This document shows positions 1 to 10,564 of a stretch of DNA of 64,000 nt, one piece after another. The first letter of the stretch is position 1. The number at the start of each line of letters is the position of its first letter. The notes under the pieces were generated by a model. The model worked only from the letters and a program-made list of their open reading frames with translations. It was not told the DNA's origin and made no database searches. The DNA comes from Methylomonas methanica (lineage in GTDB: Bacteria; Pseudomonadota; Gammaproteobacteria; Methylococcales; Methylomonadaceae): contig NZ_LUUG01000044.1 in the NCBI RefSeq assembly GCF_001644035.1, positions 1 through 64,000 of the forward strand. Direction: 5' to 3'. The translations under genes and the position numbers were made by a program.

Positions 1-180
1 GTGGAGTCACGGATTCAGGAAATACTCAATCCTGTCAACTAAAGCCCTAAGGAACCTCCGAAAAACAACCATTTTTAACGGCATTCACTGTCAAAGTGAG
101 TAAAAAATTTCAATATTCGCTCGGTTTTTGATCAAACCATTGGTTGTTCGCGAAGAACTCGCCCGTTTCCGGGTCTATTT

Positions 181-585
181 TCAAATTTCGGACGTAATCA
201 GACTCCGACGTTCATAAGCGTCACCGCGCAGCACGTTGGCAATCGCCGTCAGGAATGTCAAACGCGCCGCGTTTTTGGCCAAGCCGCGATAGCGATTCTT
301 GGCATAACCAAAACGAATTTTGATATCCCGAAACACGTGCTCGACCTTAGCGCGGCGGCTGGCTAGTTCGCGGGCAGCCTGGCGCAGTAACTGGGCCTGC
401 TCGCAATCGTCTTGGGTTAACTGGGCCAATTTGCCCGGACGCATCGCAATCACGCAGACCGGGGCGCTTTCGCTGGGCATCTCAGAACGTTTGTCCAAGC
501 CTTGATACCCGATCGCCGTGTACAAATTGTTCCTCACCGTGCAGTAACGACGCGGCTTCGACAATGTCGCTAAGGATGAGTCGGA
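181..585 (-). pseudogene. Decayed IS5-family transposase (C-terminal remnant)
   Basis: The last 127 codons match the C-terminal third of IS5-family DDE transposases: a GYQGLDKR stretch, then AKVEHVFRDIKIRFGYAKNR and RYRGLAKNAARL, which carries the last catalytic Glu. Just upstream, in another frame, comes SDIVEAASLLHGEEQFVHGD, the expected preceding segment, so the frame is broken near 510-515. The match stops near 585, and the N-terminal two thirds that would hold the first two catalytic Asp are missing. The copy cannot be active. The AT-rich stretch at 60-130 may include the element's end, but no matching inverted repeat was found on the other side. Confidence 0.8.
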
Positions 586-998
586 TTAGGCGACGGCGGA
601 GCAGCAGGAGTTCGGCGACACAGAGGTGCGGCATATTGGGAATGGTTATGGGCTTACCACAGCTTATCCCTTCTGAGTTTTAGCAGGCCAGCGAAAACTC
701 AGAAGCAGTTACCGCCCAACGATTTTGAGGCCTCAAAAAAATAGAATAAACAATCTAAAAATGATGGCCTTTTCCCTGCCCAACAACGACGATACTCGAA
801 AGGTTGGTTTGCGACCTGAGCCTGGAAGACCGAATCCAAGCCATGTAGCGATCTAGTAAATACCCCCTGCTTCTCTTGTACCATGGGAGCACTTAACCTA
901 CCGGAGAACCCAACAGAAATAGGCTTCCACAAACTCCGCCCGAACCAAATACCTACAATAAATAGTGTCTGATTCATCGTTTTTTCCCAGTACCGAAT
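586..998. other. Intergenic stretch without a supported gene
   Basis: No gene is supported between the IS remnant and the SGNH-like gene. A 92-codon minus-strand frame at 699-977 has no recognisable domain, no convincing ribosome site and an unusual composition. The only clear structure is a perfect 12-bp inverted repeat at 670-705, listed separately. Confidence 0.5.
670..705. repeat. Perfect 12-bp inverted repeat (hairpin)
   Basis: CTTCTGAGTTTT and AAAACTCAGAAG face each other across a 12-nt loop. No U-tract follows on either strand, so it is not a canonical terminator, though it could still end the minus-strand operon above it. Confidence 0.6.
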
Positions 999-2072
999 TC
1001 AAAAAACCGCTTTGGCTTTCAATCCCGAAACCAGCTGTTCGGTAAAAGCCTGCTTATCTCGCACATCCAAATGCGAGCCATCCGGCAATGCAAAGTTTAA
1101 AGCCGGATAATCCTGAGAATTAAAAGTAATTGCTCGGCTATGGGCGGCGAATACATCCCAACCGAATTGGCGCGGGCTACGGTGCTCATCGATAGCGAAA
1201 ATCAATCCCGTCATCGGGAAATTGATAAAGGCGATTTTGCCGCCCCGCTCCAGAATCCGGTTGCTTAGGCGATTGACGTAGAAAAACTGCTCCGGTGCAT
1301 AATGGGTCGGAGCCGATTGTTGCAAGGCGTCGATCACCAAGCGTTCGAAATCGGCTTGCGAAGCCACTTTAGCGAGATCGACCGTTTGCCCAAGGTTGCG
1401 TAACACCCGCTGAATATAAAACATCGGTTGTTCGACCAATTGATAATCGGCATCGCGTTGCCGATTGGGTTTAGTGCTGAGATAAAGCGGCCTAACCTTG
1501 CCAGGCGTGATCAAGCGTATCAGCAGGTCGCTGGCCGGCATGCCGCTAGCGTATAACGCGGACCATTGTTGCACTTGGCTTTTCAATAGCGTTTCGAGTT
1601 TGGGCGCCACCAAGGCTTGGTATTCCCGGTGATAAAAATCTATCCATTCGTTAGCCCGGTCGGTATGCTGCTTTTCTACCAACTTCCAGACATCGCCGGA
1701 CACCAGCACGGTGCCGGTGATACTCTCATCAGCGGCTAAATCAGCCAACACCGGTAAAAACTCCGAACCGTCTATCGCCAGCTGTACCGGTGTCAAACCG
1801 GTTGTGGCAGCCAACACATCCAGGTCCACATCCAGTTGCATCCGCGAGTCGCCGACTAAAATCAACGCCTGCTTGCCCAACAAAACGGCTTTGCTACGCT
1901 CGGTGGCCCATAATTCCTTGCTGTCCTGCACCGTGGGTTGAAAGCCGATTTGCCGTAACCTCAGCTCGACGACCGTTAATAAAAGCACCCCTATTAACGT
2001 GCCAATCAAAAAGCTCTGTTTAAGGTCTTGCCGTGGCAAGCGATCACTAGAATTGGAAGTAGATGAATGCAC
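999..2072 (-). CDS. SGNH-hydrolase-like membrane-anchored protein, MBOAT partner
   Basis: One N-terminal membrane anchor (IGTLIGVLLLTVVEL) is followed by a periplasmic SGNH-like fold. A GDSR motif takes the place of GDSL (LILVGDSRMQLDVD), and a late DGSHLD matches the C-terminal D-x-x-H block. Such proteins commonly sit beside AlgI-type MBOAT acyltransferases and work with them in acetylating polysaccharide or cell wall; the substrate here is unknown. The gene overlaps the end of the MBOAT gene, so the two are likely translationally coupled. GTG codons at 2102, 2081 and 2072 are possible starts. The last has the best upstream purine stretch (ACGGGTGA) and is used here, but this choice is uncertain. 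Confidence 0.7.
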   Translation of the reverse strand: MHSSTSNSSDRLPRQDLKQSFLIGTLIGVLLLTVVELRLRQIGFQPTVQDSKELWATERSKAVLLGKQALILVGDSRMQLDVDLDVLAATTGLTPVQLAIDGSEFLPVLADLAADESITGTVLVSGDVWKLVEKQHTDRANEWIDFYHREYQALVAPKLETLLKSQVQQWSALYASGMPASDLLIRLITPGKVRPLYLSTKPNRQRDADYQLVEQPMFYIQRVLRNLGQTVDLAKVASQADFERLVIDALQQSAPTHYAPEQFFYVNRLSNRILERGGKIAFINFPMTGLIFAIDEHRSPRQFGWDVFAAHSRAITFNSQDYPALNFALPDGSHLDVRDKQAFTEQLVSGLKAKAVF

Positions 2073-3459
2073 GACTGTCACCCGTAGAAAAAATACCCAC
2101 ACAAACCATCAACAAGGCGATGACGCTGGTTTTGACCATGGATGAGAAATTATCGAATCGTTGTTCAAGCCTGATTTCCCGACTAGCCATGTGCCAAATC
2201 AGTGTTGTAGTCATTACCGCCACGACTACAATCCTGCTGAGCATGGCTAATTCGCTACTGCCGGTCGTATTGGTCAGCGCCTCTACTATTGCCGCTAAAT
2301 TGTCGAAACCTTGCGCGCGAAACGGAATCCAGGTCAACGACACGATTACAAATGTCAGCAAGATCAAAACCAATTTTGGCGCCAGCCCTGTTGGACGATA
2401 AGCCGTGATTTGTTTGATGCCGTGTTCAATGATCAGAAACAAGCCGTGCAAACAGCCCCAGACCGCAAAGGTCCAGGCCGCGCCGTGCCACAATCCACCC
2501 AAAATCATCACCAACACTAAATTAAACGCGGTCCTGATCGGCTTGCCCCGGCTACCGCCCAAACTAAAATACAGATAATCCCGCAGCCAACTGGACAGCG
2601 AAATATGCCAGCGCTTCCAGAAATCCGAGAAGCCCAGCGCGCCGTAAGGGCAATGAAAATTATCCGGCAAGCTAAAGCCCAAGGTCAGCGCGGCACCGAT
2701 TGCGCATAAGGAATAACCGGCAAAATCGAAAAAGATTTGCCCGGAAAACGCCAGCACCCCCAACCAGACATCCAAACCTGGAAACGCGCCGGGCGTCGCG
2801 TAAATCTGATCGACTACCGGTGCCAGGGCAGTGTCTGCCAAAATGGCCTTGGCGAATATTCCAAATAAAAACAGCGTCAGTCCCCAAATAAATTGTTCGC
2901 TGCTGGCTTTTTGCGGGGTTTTACACTGGGGCAAAAACTGCGGTGCGCGGACAATCGGCCCGGCCACCAGCTGTGGAAAAAACGTCACGAACAAGGAAAA
3001 ATCCAGAAAACTGGTTTCGGCGGGCGTTTTGCGTTGATAAACGTCCAGCGTGTAGGACAAGGTCTGGAAGGTATAAAAGGAAATACCTATTGGCAACACG
3101 ATGCCCAAAGGCAGCGGTTGATAATTGATCCCCGTCAATCCGAGCACGGCGGCAAAACTTTGATTCAAGAAATCCGCGTACTTGAAAAACCCCAGAAACC
3201 CCAGATTCACCAACAAACTAATCGTCAGCAAGCCTTTGCGGCGTTCCTGGTTTTTCGCGGCCGCCATGGTTTTGGCCAGAAAAAAATCCACTGTGGTGGA
3301 AATCCACAGCAACACCACGAACGGTGGATTCCAGGCCGCATAGAACAGGTAGCTGGCTATTAGCAAAACAATTTTTTGCGCTCGCCAATTGCTTATCGAG
3401 TAATGCAGAGCTAAAACGACTAGCCAAAAAATCAGAAATAAAAACGAATCAAATTGCAT
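2047..3459 (-). CDS. MBOAT-family O-acyltransferase (AlgI-like)
   Basis: This is a 470-residue polytopic inner-membrane protein of the AlgI/DltB type. Its hallmarks are SFYTFQTLSYTLDVYQRK, FFPQLVAGPIVRAPQF, FWKRWHISLSSWLRDY and the catalytic-His block GGLWHGAAWTFAVWG. Family members move acyl groups, usually acetyl, across the inner membrane to an extracytoplasmic polysaccharide or cell-wall acceptor. No polysaccharide synthesis genes lie nearby, so the acceptor cannot be named. Length is normal for the family. The only linked gene is the overlapping downstream SGNH-like protein, the typical partner. Confidence 0.9.
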   Translation of the reverse strand: MQFDSFLFLIFWLVVLALHYSISNWRAQKIVLLIASYLFYAAWNPPFVVLLWISTTVDFFLAKTMAAAKNQERRKGLLTISLLVNLGFLGFFKYADFLNQSFAAVLGLTGINYQPLPLGIVLPIGISFYTFQTLSYTLDVYQRKTPAETSFLDFSLFVTFFPQLVAGPIVRAPQFLPQCKTPQKASSEQFIWGLTLFLFGIFAKAILADTALAPVVDQIYATPGAFPGLDVWLGVLAFSGQIFFDFAGYSLCAIGAALTLGFSLPDNFHCPYGALGFSDFWKRWHISLSSWLRDYLYFSLGGSRGKPIRTAFNLVLVMILGGLWHGAAWTFAVWGCLHGLFLIIEHGIKQITAYRPTGLAPKLVLILLTFVIVSLTWIPFRAQGFDNLAAIVEALTNTTGSSELAMLSRIVVVAVMTTTLIWHMASREIRLEQRFDNFSSMVKTSVIALLMVCVGIFSTGDSRAFIYFQF

Positions 3460-3578
3460 AGGCCGGCTGCCAGGTGAAACAGGAGCGACAGTATCGGCCC
3501 TGTAAAGTCAGATATAAGCGCTAGCAAGTTTGCTTTTGCTAGTGCCGGACAAGAATAGTCCATCAATGGCAGTCATGC

Positions 3579-4565
3579 TTAAGAAGCCTTACGGGCGGCA
3601 ATGGCTTGGCTTAGTTGATAGACAGCCATCGCGTAAAGCGGGCTGTGGTTGTAGCGGGTAATCACATAGAAGTTATGCAGCCCCACCCATAAGTCTTCTC
3701 CCACTTGTTGCTGGTAAGCCAGCAGTTTGACCGTTTCGCTGGCGGCTAATTGTGTCGGGACATCCACCCCTAAGCGGCGCAATTCGCCGACATTAGTATC
3801 GGGTTTAACGCCCTTGCCTAGCGCTTGCCGATAAGCGTCGCCGCGCGCAGTGACCGGGTAAGCCACAGCCCCGCCGGGTTGCCATTGGTTGCGGACGAAA
3901 TAGTTTGCCACACTGGCTATGGCGTCGGCGCTATTGGTCCAGATATTCCTTTTGCCGTCCAGATCAAAATCCTTGGCATAGCCGCGAAAACTGCTGGGCA
4001 TGAATTGCGGCAAACCCATCGCGCCGGCGTACGAGCCCATGGGTTGCAGGGGATCCATATGTTCTTCGCGGGCTAACACCAGGAATTGTTCCAACTCTTT
4101 CAAGAAGAACTCGCTACGCGGCGGATAGGCAAAACCCAAGGTCGCCAGCGCGTCGATCACCCGGTATTTGCCGGTATGCGCGCCGTATTTGGTTTCCACA
4201 CCGATAATGGCGATGATGATTTCCGCCGGCACGCCGTATTGACTTTCCACGGCTTTCAAGGCTGCTTCGTTATCTTTCCAAAACTGCACGCCGCCGGCGA
4301 TGCGCGCTTCGGTCATGAATATCTCGCGGTACTGAAACCAGGGCTTGCCTTCCGCCGGTTTGGACATCGCATCCAGAATGGGCTGTTGGATTTGCACAGC
4401 CTTGAACAGGTTGCGCAATTCCGCTTCGTTGAAATGCTGTTGCTTGACCAGGTTATGAATAAATTGTTTGAAGCTGTCGGTTTCGGCGACCTCAGCGGAC
4501 GCCGAGCCCGCGCCAACTAGGGTGGCAGCTAACAGCCAGGCGGATAGTTTCATTTTCATGTGCAT
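3579..4565 (-). CDS. mltB: Lytic murein transglycosylase B
   Basis: The sequence fits the MltB family: an N-terminal signal peptide (LLAATLVGAGSASA), the helical SLT-like core with the catalytic Glu in IGVETKYGAHTG, and the block GAMGLPQFMPSSFRGYAKDF. The enzyme cleaves the MurNAc-GlcNAc bond to give 1,6-anhydromuropeptides. No lipobox Cys is visible, so it is predicted soluble in the periplasm, unlike E. coli MltB. It follows rodA by only a few bases, as the last gene of the mre-mrd operon, which couples wall cleavage to elongation. Met codons at 4565, 4559 and 4553 are all possible starts. Confidence 0.92.
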   Translation of the reverse strand: MHMKMKLSAWLLAATLVGAGSASAEVAETDSFKQFIHNLVKQQHFNEAELRNLFKAVQIQQPILDAMSKPAEGKPWFQYREIFMTEARIAGGVQFWKDNEAALKAVESQYGVPAEIIIAIIGVETKYGAHTGKYRVIDALATLGFAYPPRSEFFLKELEQFLVLAREEHMDPLQPMGSYAGAMGLPQFMPSSFRGYAKDFDLDGKRNIWTNSADAIASVANYFVRNQWQPGGAVAYPVTARGDAYRQALGKGVKPDTNVGELRRLGVDVPTQLAASETVKLLAYQQQVGEDLWVGLHNFYVITRYNHSPLYAMAVYQLSQAIAARKAS

Positions 4566-4572
4566 AGACCAA

Positions 4573-5703
4573 TTAAACGGGTAGTAATTTACGGTGCGTA
4601 TGAATGGACATCAGAATGCCAAAGCCGGCCATCAAGGTCACCATTGAGGTGCCGCCGTAACTCACTAGCGGCAACGGCACGCCGACCACCGGCAATACGC
4701 CGATCACCATGCCGATATTCACAAATACATAGACAAAAAAAGTAAACGCCAAACTACCGGCTAACAGGCGCGAATAGGTATCCTGCGCTTGCACGGCGAT
4801 ATAAAAACACCGGCTGATGACCAGCAGATACAAAACCAGCAGACCGACGCAGCCGAACAGGCCAAACTCCTCGGCAAACACCGCAAAGATAAAGTCCGTA
4901 GAGCTTTCCGGTAAAAAATCCAGTTCCGCCTGACTACTGCCCAGCCAGCCCTTGCCGTTGATGCCGCCGGAACCGATAGCGATTTTCGACTGGATGATAT
5001 GGTAACCGGCACCCATCGGATCGGCTTCCGGATTCATAAACGTCAATACTCTATTGCGCTGATAATCGCGCATGAAATGCCACAAAACCGGCGTCAAAGA
5101 CGCCAGTAAAGCCACAATGCCCAGCATGAACCACCAGGATAAGCCGGCAAAGAACAATACCGCCGCCCCGGAGCTGGCAACCAATAGCGAGGTCCCCAAA
5201 TCCGGCTGTTTTGCGATCAGCAAAACCGGCACAATCAACAGAGTCGCCGCGCCCAACACATGCTTGGGTTTGGGCGGCAAGGCGCGCTCCGACAAATACC
5301 AGGCCACCATCATCGGCGCGCTGATTTTGGTAAATTCGGAAGGCTGAAAACGAAAAAACCCAAGATCCAGCCAACGCTGAGCGCCCATACTGATCTGCCC
5401 CATCACCGCTACCGCCAATAGCAGCAACACACACACGCTGAACAGGGCCACTGAAAAAGTTTGGAAGCGGCGCGGGTTGATATGCGCCAACACGATCATC
5501 AGTAAAATGGCGAAACCCATACGGGTGGCGTGCCGAATCAGCAGGGGCAGTTCCTGGCCGCCGGCACTGTATAAAATCACAAAACTGGTGGCGCAGATCA
5601 GTAACAAGCCGATGAACAGCGGAATGTCGATATGCAGCTTTCTGAGCAAATTTCCTAGCAGCGACGGTGGCTGGAATTGTTCGTTGCGCATTTCGGTTCT
5701 CAT
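4573..5703 (-). CDS. mrdB: Rod-shape SEDS peptidoglycan glycosyltransferase RodA
   Basis: A polytopic SEDS-family protein of 376 residues, normal length for RodA. Signature blocks are RFQPSEFTKISAPMMVAWYL, KQPDLGTSLLVASSGAAVLF, LPESSTDFIFAVFAEEFGL and the C-terminal VPLPLVSYGGTS. RodA polymerises lipid II during lateral wall growth with the transpeptidase PBP2. Its ATG overlaps the PBP2 stop as ATGA, so translation is coupled. An alternative Met lies five codons downstream. Confidence 0.95.
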   Translation of the reverse strand: MRTEMRNEQFQPPSLLGNLLRKLHIDIPLFIGLLLICATSFVILYSAGGQELPLLIRHATRMGFAILLMIVLAHINPRRFQTFSVALFSVCVLLLLAVAVMGQISMGAQRWLDLGFFRFQPSEFTKISAPMMVAWYLSERALPPKPKHVLGAATLLIVPVLLIAKQPDLGTSLLVASSGAAVLFFAGLSWWFMLGIVALLASLTPVLWHFMRDYQRNRVLTFMNPEADPMGAGYHIIQSKIAIGSGGINGKGWLGSSQAELDFLPESSTDFIFAVFAEEFGLFGCVGLLVLYLLVISRCFYIAVQAQDTYSRLLAGSLAFTFFVYVFVNIGMVIGVLPVVGVPLPLVSYGGTSMVTLMAGFGILMSIHTHRKLLPV

Positions 5704-7550
5704 GGCTGAGCATCCTTTTTCTGATTCAGATAGGCATCGATAATTTCGCCGGCAATCGGCGCCGCCACCGAGCCGCCGTGACCGCCGTGCTCGGCGATGA
5801 TAGCCACCGCGATTTGCGGATCGTGCACCGGGGCAAAAGCTATGAATAAAGCATGATCGCGCATTTTAAAGTCGATGGCGTCCTCGTTGTATTTCTCTTC
5901 CTGCTTGATGGTAAACACTTGCGCTGTCCCAGTCTTGCCGGCAATTTGATACGTAATGGCCTTGGCCAAGCGGCCGGCGGTACCCCTGGAACCGTGCACC
6001 ACATTGGTCATGCCTTTGATGATATTTTCGACATTTTGCGTTTTCAATGGGATCAAGGCATCGGCTTTACCGCCGATCATGTCGGCATAATCGGCGCTGA
6101 TTATGCTATGCACCAGATGCGGCGTGATCACTTTGCCATAGCTGGCGAGCGTTGCCGTGGCATGGGCCAATTGCAAAGGGGTGGCCTGGGTGTAACCCTG
6201 ACCAATTCCGGTAATCAGCGTTTCGCCGGGAAACCAGGCCTGACTGCGGTAATGTTTTTTCCAATCCTTGGACGGCATCAAACCGTCAACTTCACCGACC
6301 AAATCAATCCCGGTTTTCCGACCGAAACTGAATTTATCCATAAATGCATGCATCTTATCGATGCCTAGAGCCAGCGCCAGATCGTAGAAATAGACGTCGC
6401 AGGACTGGGTGATCGCATCGTTCATGTCGACCATGCCATGCCCGCCCTTTTTCCAGTCGCGATACTTGTGATCGACATTCGGCAATTTGTAATAGCCTGG
6501 GCAGAATAAACGGTGGTTGAATTCGGTGACGCCGTATTCCAGACCAGCCAAGGCCAGAAACGGTTTGACGGTCGAGCCGGGCGGATACTGGCCGCGCAAG
6601 GCCCGATTATAGAGCGGCTGATCCGGCGAATCCTGCAAGGCCTTGTATTCTTTTCCGGTAATACCCGAAACAAACGGATTGGGGTCGAAACCGGGCCGGC
6701 TGGCGAACACCAGTACGCCGCCGGTCTTAATTTCAATCGCCACCGCTGCACCGTTGTATTCCGATAAGGCATCGTAGGCGATTTTCTGTAAATCGATATC
6801 CAAGGTTAGATAGATGTTGGAACCGGACACCGGCTCCACTGTCGCCACGGTATTGACTGCCCTGGCCTGAGCGTTGGTTTCTATCTCTTCGTAACCGGCG
6901 GTACCTAACAGATGCTCTTCGTAGGTTTTCTCAATGCCTGTTTTACCTATGTGGTTGGTACCCCGATATTTCGCCAGCGGCAAGGTTTGCATTTCCTTCT
7001 CATTGATCCGCCCCACATAGCCCACGACATGGGACGCCAAGTCACCATAAGGATAATGCCGCACTAAGCGCGCATAAACATCGACACCGGGAAAATACGG
7101 CCTGACTACTGCGAATTTCGCCACATCCTCGTCACTGAGGTTTTGCAATAACGGCGTGCTGGTAAAGGATTTGTTGCGCTTGCGCTGCTTTTGAAAAAGA
7201 TCGATTTTTTCTTCGGAAATGTCCAGCAACTTTTGCAGCCGCAACAGGGTGTCGTCGATATTTTCGATCTGTTCGGGAATCAGTTCCAAGCTGTAGGTCG
7301 GCACATTTTCCGCGAGCATCCGGCCCTTGCGATCATAAATCACCCCACGAGTTGGCGGCAGCGGCGAAATCTTGATGCGGTTATCCTTGGATAATGTCGC
7401 ATAGTGCTCGTGACCGACCACCTGCAAATACACCAAGCGCACCACCAGGCCGGCGATCAAAAACAGGATCAGGATAAAAGCCGCGACGATGCGGCTTAAA
7501 AATAAGCGACTTTCGGCAAGCGGGTCTTTGATGGCGAATTTTCTATCCAT
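5700..7550 (-). CDS. mrdA: Penicillin-binding protein 2 (elongasome transpeptidase)
   Basis: This class B PBP of 616 residues has one N-terminal membrane anchor (VAAFILILFLIAGLVVRLVY), a dimerisation domain, and a transpeptidase domain. The catalytic Ser is in PPGSTVKPF (SxxK), the second motif is SCD in ITQSCDVYFYDLAL, and the third is KTG in IAGKTGTAQ. It cross-links peptidoglycan during elongation with RodA, MreC and MreD. It lies between mreD (6-nt gap) and rodA (4-nt overlap), the usual order. Nothing appears truncated. Confidence 0.96.
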   Translation of the reverse strand: MDRKFAIKDPLAESRLFLSRIVAAFILILFLIAGLVVRLVYLQVVGHEHYATLSKDNRIKISPLPPTRGVIYDRKGRMLAENVPTYSLELIPEQIENIDDTLLRLQKLLDISEEKIDLFQKQRKRNKSFTSTPLLQNLSDEDVAKFAVVRPYFPGVDVYARLVRHYPYGDLASHVVGYVGRINEKEMQTLPLAKYRGTNHIGKTGIEKTYEEHLLGTAGYEEIETNAQARAVNTVATVEPVSGSNIYLTLDIDLQKIAYDALSEYNGAAVAIEIKTGGVLVFASRPGFDPNPFVSGITGKEYKALQDSPDQPLYNRALRGQYPPGSTVKPFLALAGLEYGVTEFNHRLFCPGYYKLPNVDHKYRDWKKGGHGMVDMNDAITQSCDVYFYDLALALGIDKMHAFMDKFSFGRKTGIDLVGEVDGLMPSKDWKKHYRSQAWFPGETLITGIGQGYTQATPLQLAHATATLASYGKVITPHLVHSIISADYADMIGGKADALIPLKTQNVENIIKGMTNVVHGSRGTAGRLAKAITYQIAGKTGTAQVFTIKQEEKYNEDAIDFKMRDHALFIAFAPVHDPQIAVAIIAEHGGHGGSVAAPIAGEIIDAYLNQKKDAQP

Positions 7551-7556
7551 GCTCCG

Positions 7557-8054
7557 TTAGACGATGCGCGCCATTACCCGAATATAGCGCAGCACCACAA
7601 ACACCAGCGGCCACACCAAGGTACCGGATAACACCGGATACCAAAACGCCAGGGGCAGGCGATTGCCAGCTTGCATGCTTTCCGTGCCGAAAATAATGCT
7701 CTGCGATGCAAACAAGCACAAAAACACAAACACGCATTGCTGCACCATCGGAAATTGCCGCAAACGCCGGTGCTCGTTGATACTGAAATAGCAAATCAGC
7801 GCATAGATTAAGGCGTACTGGCCGAGCAAGCGGCCGGTTAAGACATCGGTCAACAAACCTATCGACCAAGCGCTGAACACGCCAAACCGTTCGGGCAAGG
7901 CAATGGACCAATAAATCAACACCAGTACAATCCAGTCCGGATTGAATACATCCATGCTGGGAAACAGCGACATGACCCGCAGCACCATCGCCGCTCCTAT
8001 GGTGGCGAAGAAGTAAACGGTGGCCGCAAAATCAAGGCGCGACATTCTCTGCAT
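7557..8054 (-). CDS. mreD: Rod-shape-determining protein MreD
   Basis: A 165-residue integral membrane protein with about five hydrophobic segments, including PDWIVLVLIYWSIALPERFG, a block typical of MreD. MreD helps assemble the elongasome with MreC and PBP2. Its start overlaps the mreC stop by about 23 nt. A second Met three codons in (MSRLDFA) could be the true start. Position, size and hydropathy support the call more than sequence identity does, as MreD is poorly conserved. Confidence 0.92.
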   Translation of the reverse strand: MQRMSRLDFAATVYFFATIGAAMVLRVMSLFPSMDVFNPDWIVLVLIYWSIALPERFGVFSAWSIGLLTDVLTGRLLGQYALIYALICYFSINEHRRLRQFPMVQQCVFVFLCLFASQSIIFGTESMQAGNRLPLAFWYPVLSGTLVWPLVFVVLRYIRVMARIV

Positions 8055-8928
8055 CCTTGGGTTCGGGTTCTGCCGGGGCTTTGCCCGGTTCCCCTAACAC
8101 GACCGGCGTGGAGTGACTCCAGACGATCAAAAACTCGCGGCTTTTATCCAATTCCGCTTTGGGCGTGGCGTAGATATTGGCAAAGGATTTGTCCGGTCTG
8201 GCTTCAAACTTATCGACCACGGCCACCGGATAACCGGCCGGAAACACACCGCCAAGCCCAGAGGTAACCAGTAAATCACCCGGCACGATGTCGGCGTTAT
8301 TGGCTAGAAACGGCAAATGCAGGCGATTAGGCTGGCCGGTACCGAAAGCAATGGTACGCAAACCGTTGCGGTTGACCTGTACCGGTATGGCATGATCCGG
8401 ATCGGTAATCAGCATCACTTCCGAGCTGGACGGTAAAGCCCTCACCACCTGGCCGACAATGCCATTGGCATCCAACACCGGTTGTTCAGGATGTACACCA
8501 AAACGCGAGCCTTTGTTGACCACCACGGTATGTTCATAAGGCGCAAGTTTTACCGAAACCAGCTCAGCGACCAGCACCTGCTCGCCAAGCTGAAAGGAAT
8601 TTTCCAACAGCATCCGCAGACGGGTGTTTTCTTTTTCCAAGGCCGCGAATTTCAGCAATTTCGCGTCATTTACAAACTGGGCCTCTTTCAAACGCCGATT
8701 TTCTTTTTGCAATTCCACAAAAGAAATGACCGTTCCGGAAACCGTCTGGTAAAAATCGACCGGCAGGCTGGCAAGCGACTGTAATGGATAGGTAAACACC
8801 GACAACAAGGAGCGTAACCGCTCCAGGCGTTCACTACGGTAATCGATCACTAACATCGAAATGGATACCAGTAATGCCACCAGTAAACGGGTATTAAGCG
8901 AAGGGCCTTTGGCAAATAAGAGTTTTAT
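8032..8928 (-). CDS. mreC: Rod-shape-determining protein MreC, apparent AUA start
   Basis: The body is a typical MreC: membrane anchor, coiled coil (VELQKENRRLKEAQFVNDAK) and two beta domains with VTSGLGGVFPAGYPVAVV. Met and GTG codons in the body give a product lacking the conserved N-terminus. Reading upstream in frame gives IKLLFAKGPSLNTRLL, which aligns with E. coli MreC MKPIFSRGPSLQIRLI so that the initiator Met falls on an ATA codon at 8928. A clear TAGAGG lies 6 nt before it, and a TAG stop lies three codons upstream, so no ATG, GTG or TTG start can include this segment. The first in-frame standard start is GTG at 8880. MreC links MreB to PBP2 in the periplasm. Confidence 0.88.
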   Translation of the reverse strand: MKLLFAKGPSLNTRLLVALLVSISMLVIDYRSERLERLRSLLSVFTYPLQSLASLPVDFYQTVSGTVISFVELQKENRRLKEAQFVNDAKLLKFAALEKENTRLRMLLENSFQLGEQVLVAELVSVKLAPYEHTVVVNKGSRFGVHPEQPVLDANGIVGQVVRALPSSSEVMLITDPDHAIPVQVNRNGLRTIAFGTGQPNRLHLPFLANNADIVPGDLLVTSGLGGVFPAGYPVAVVDKFEARPDKSFANIYATPKAELDKSREFLIVWSHSTPVVLGEPGKAPAEPEPKDAENVAP

Positions 8929-9047
8929 GGCAAACCTCTAACAATCAAAACGCGACAAGCAAGACCGGCACCCATCGACGCGAAAGCAAGAACAATCAAC
9001 CTCCGCTGACTGGCATATTATGTGCCGAGCGGCATAAATTTCATAGA

Positions 9048-9088
9048 AAAGGCCGCTGTAGCCACTTTGCGCGGTTACAGCGGCCTTT
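9048..9088 (-). terminator. Hairpin between mreB and mreC (attenuator or partial terminator)
   Basis: AAAGGCCGCTGTAGCC pairs with GGTTACAGCGGCCTTT over a 9-nt loop with one mismatch. On the minus strand it lies just after the mreB stop and is followed by CTTTTC, a short U-tract. It probably lets only part of the transcripts run from mreB into mreCD, keeping MreB in excess. Confidence 0.75.
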
Positions 9089-9110
9089 CAGAGATGTTTG
9101 GCAGCGGCGC

Positions 9111-10190
<1,080 letters not shown>

Positions 10191-10268
10191 CTACTTTAAC
10201 AATCAAGCAGGTATTTGAGCAAGATATAAAGTATCATAGTTTTACTAAGAAAACCTGGAGTTAGAAGA

Positions 10269-10556
10269 ATGTCGTTAACGGCGAATGACGTTAAAAAAAT
10301 CGCTCACCTGGCAAGGCTGGGCATTGCTGAACAAGATGTCGAACACTATGCAAAAGACCTATCCAGCGTACTGGAATTAATGACGCAGATGGGCCGGTTA
10401 AACACCGCCGGCGTAACGCCGATGGCGCATCCGCTGGACCAAATGCAACGCCTGCGCGAAGACGCCGTGACTGAAACCGATCAGCGCGACCATTTCCAAA
10501 CCATCGCCCCGCAAACCGAAGCCGGATTGTACCTGGTTCCCAAAGTCATCGATTAA
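10269..10556 (+). CDS. gatC: Glu/Asp-tRNA amidotransferase subunit C
   Basis: A 95-residue GatC with the conserved [11 protein letters not shown] start, a central [12 protein letters not shown], and the C-terminal [12 protein letters not shown]. GatC stabilises GatA in the amidotransferase that turns Glu-tRNA(Gln) or Asp-tRNA(Asn) into the amidated form. A GGAG lies 10 nt before the ATG. It is the first gene of a plus-strand gat operon, 8 nt from gatA. Confidence 0.96.
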   Translation: MSLTANDVKKIAHLARLGIAEQDVEHYAKDLSSVLELMTQMGRLNTAGVTPMAHPLDQMQRLREDAVTETDQRDHFQTIAPQTEAGLYLVPKVID

Positions 10557-10564
10557 GGACGATT

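Noticed and set aside
699-977. 92-codon minus-strand frame beside the SGNH-like gene
   Set aside because: No domain, poor start region and odd composition; left as unsupported.
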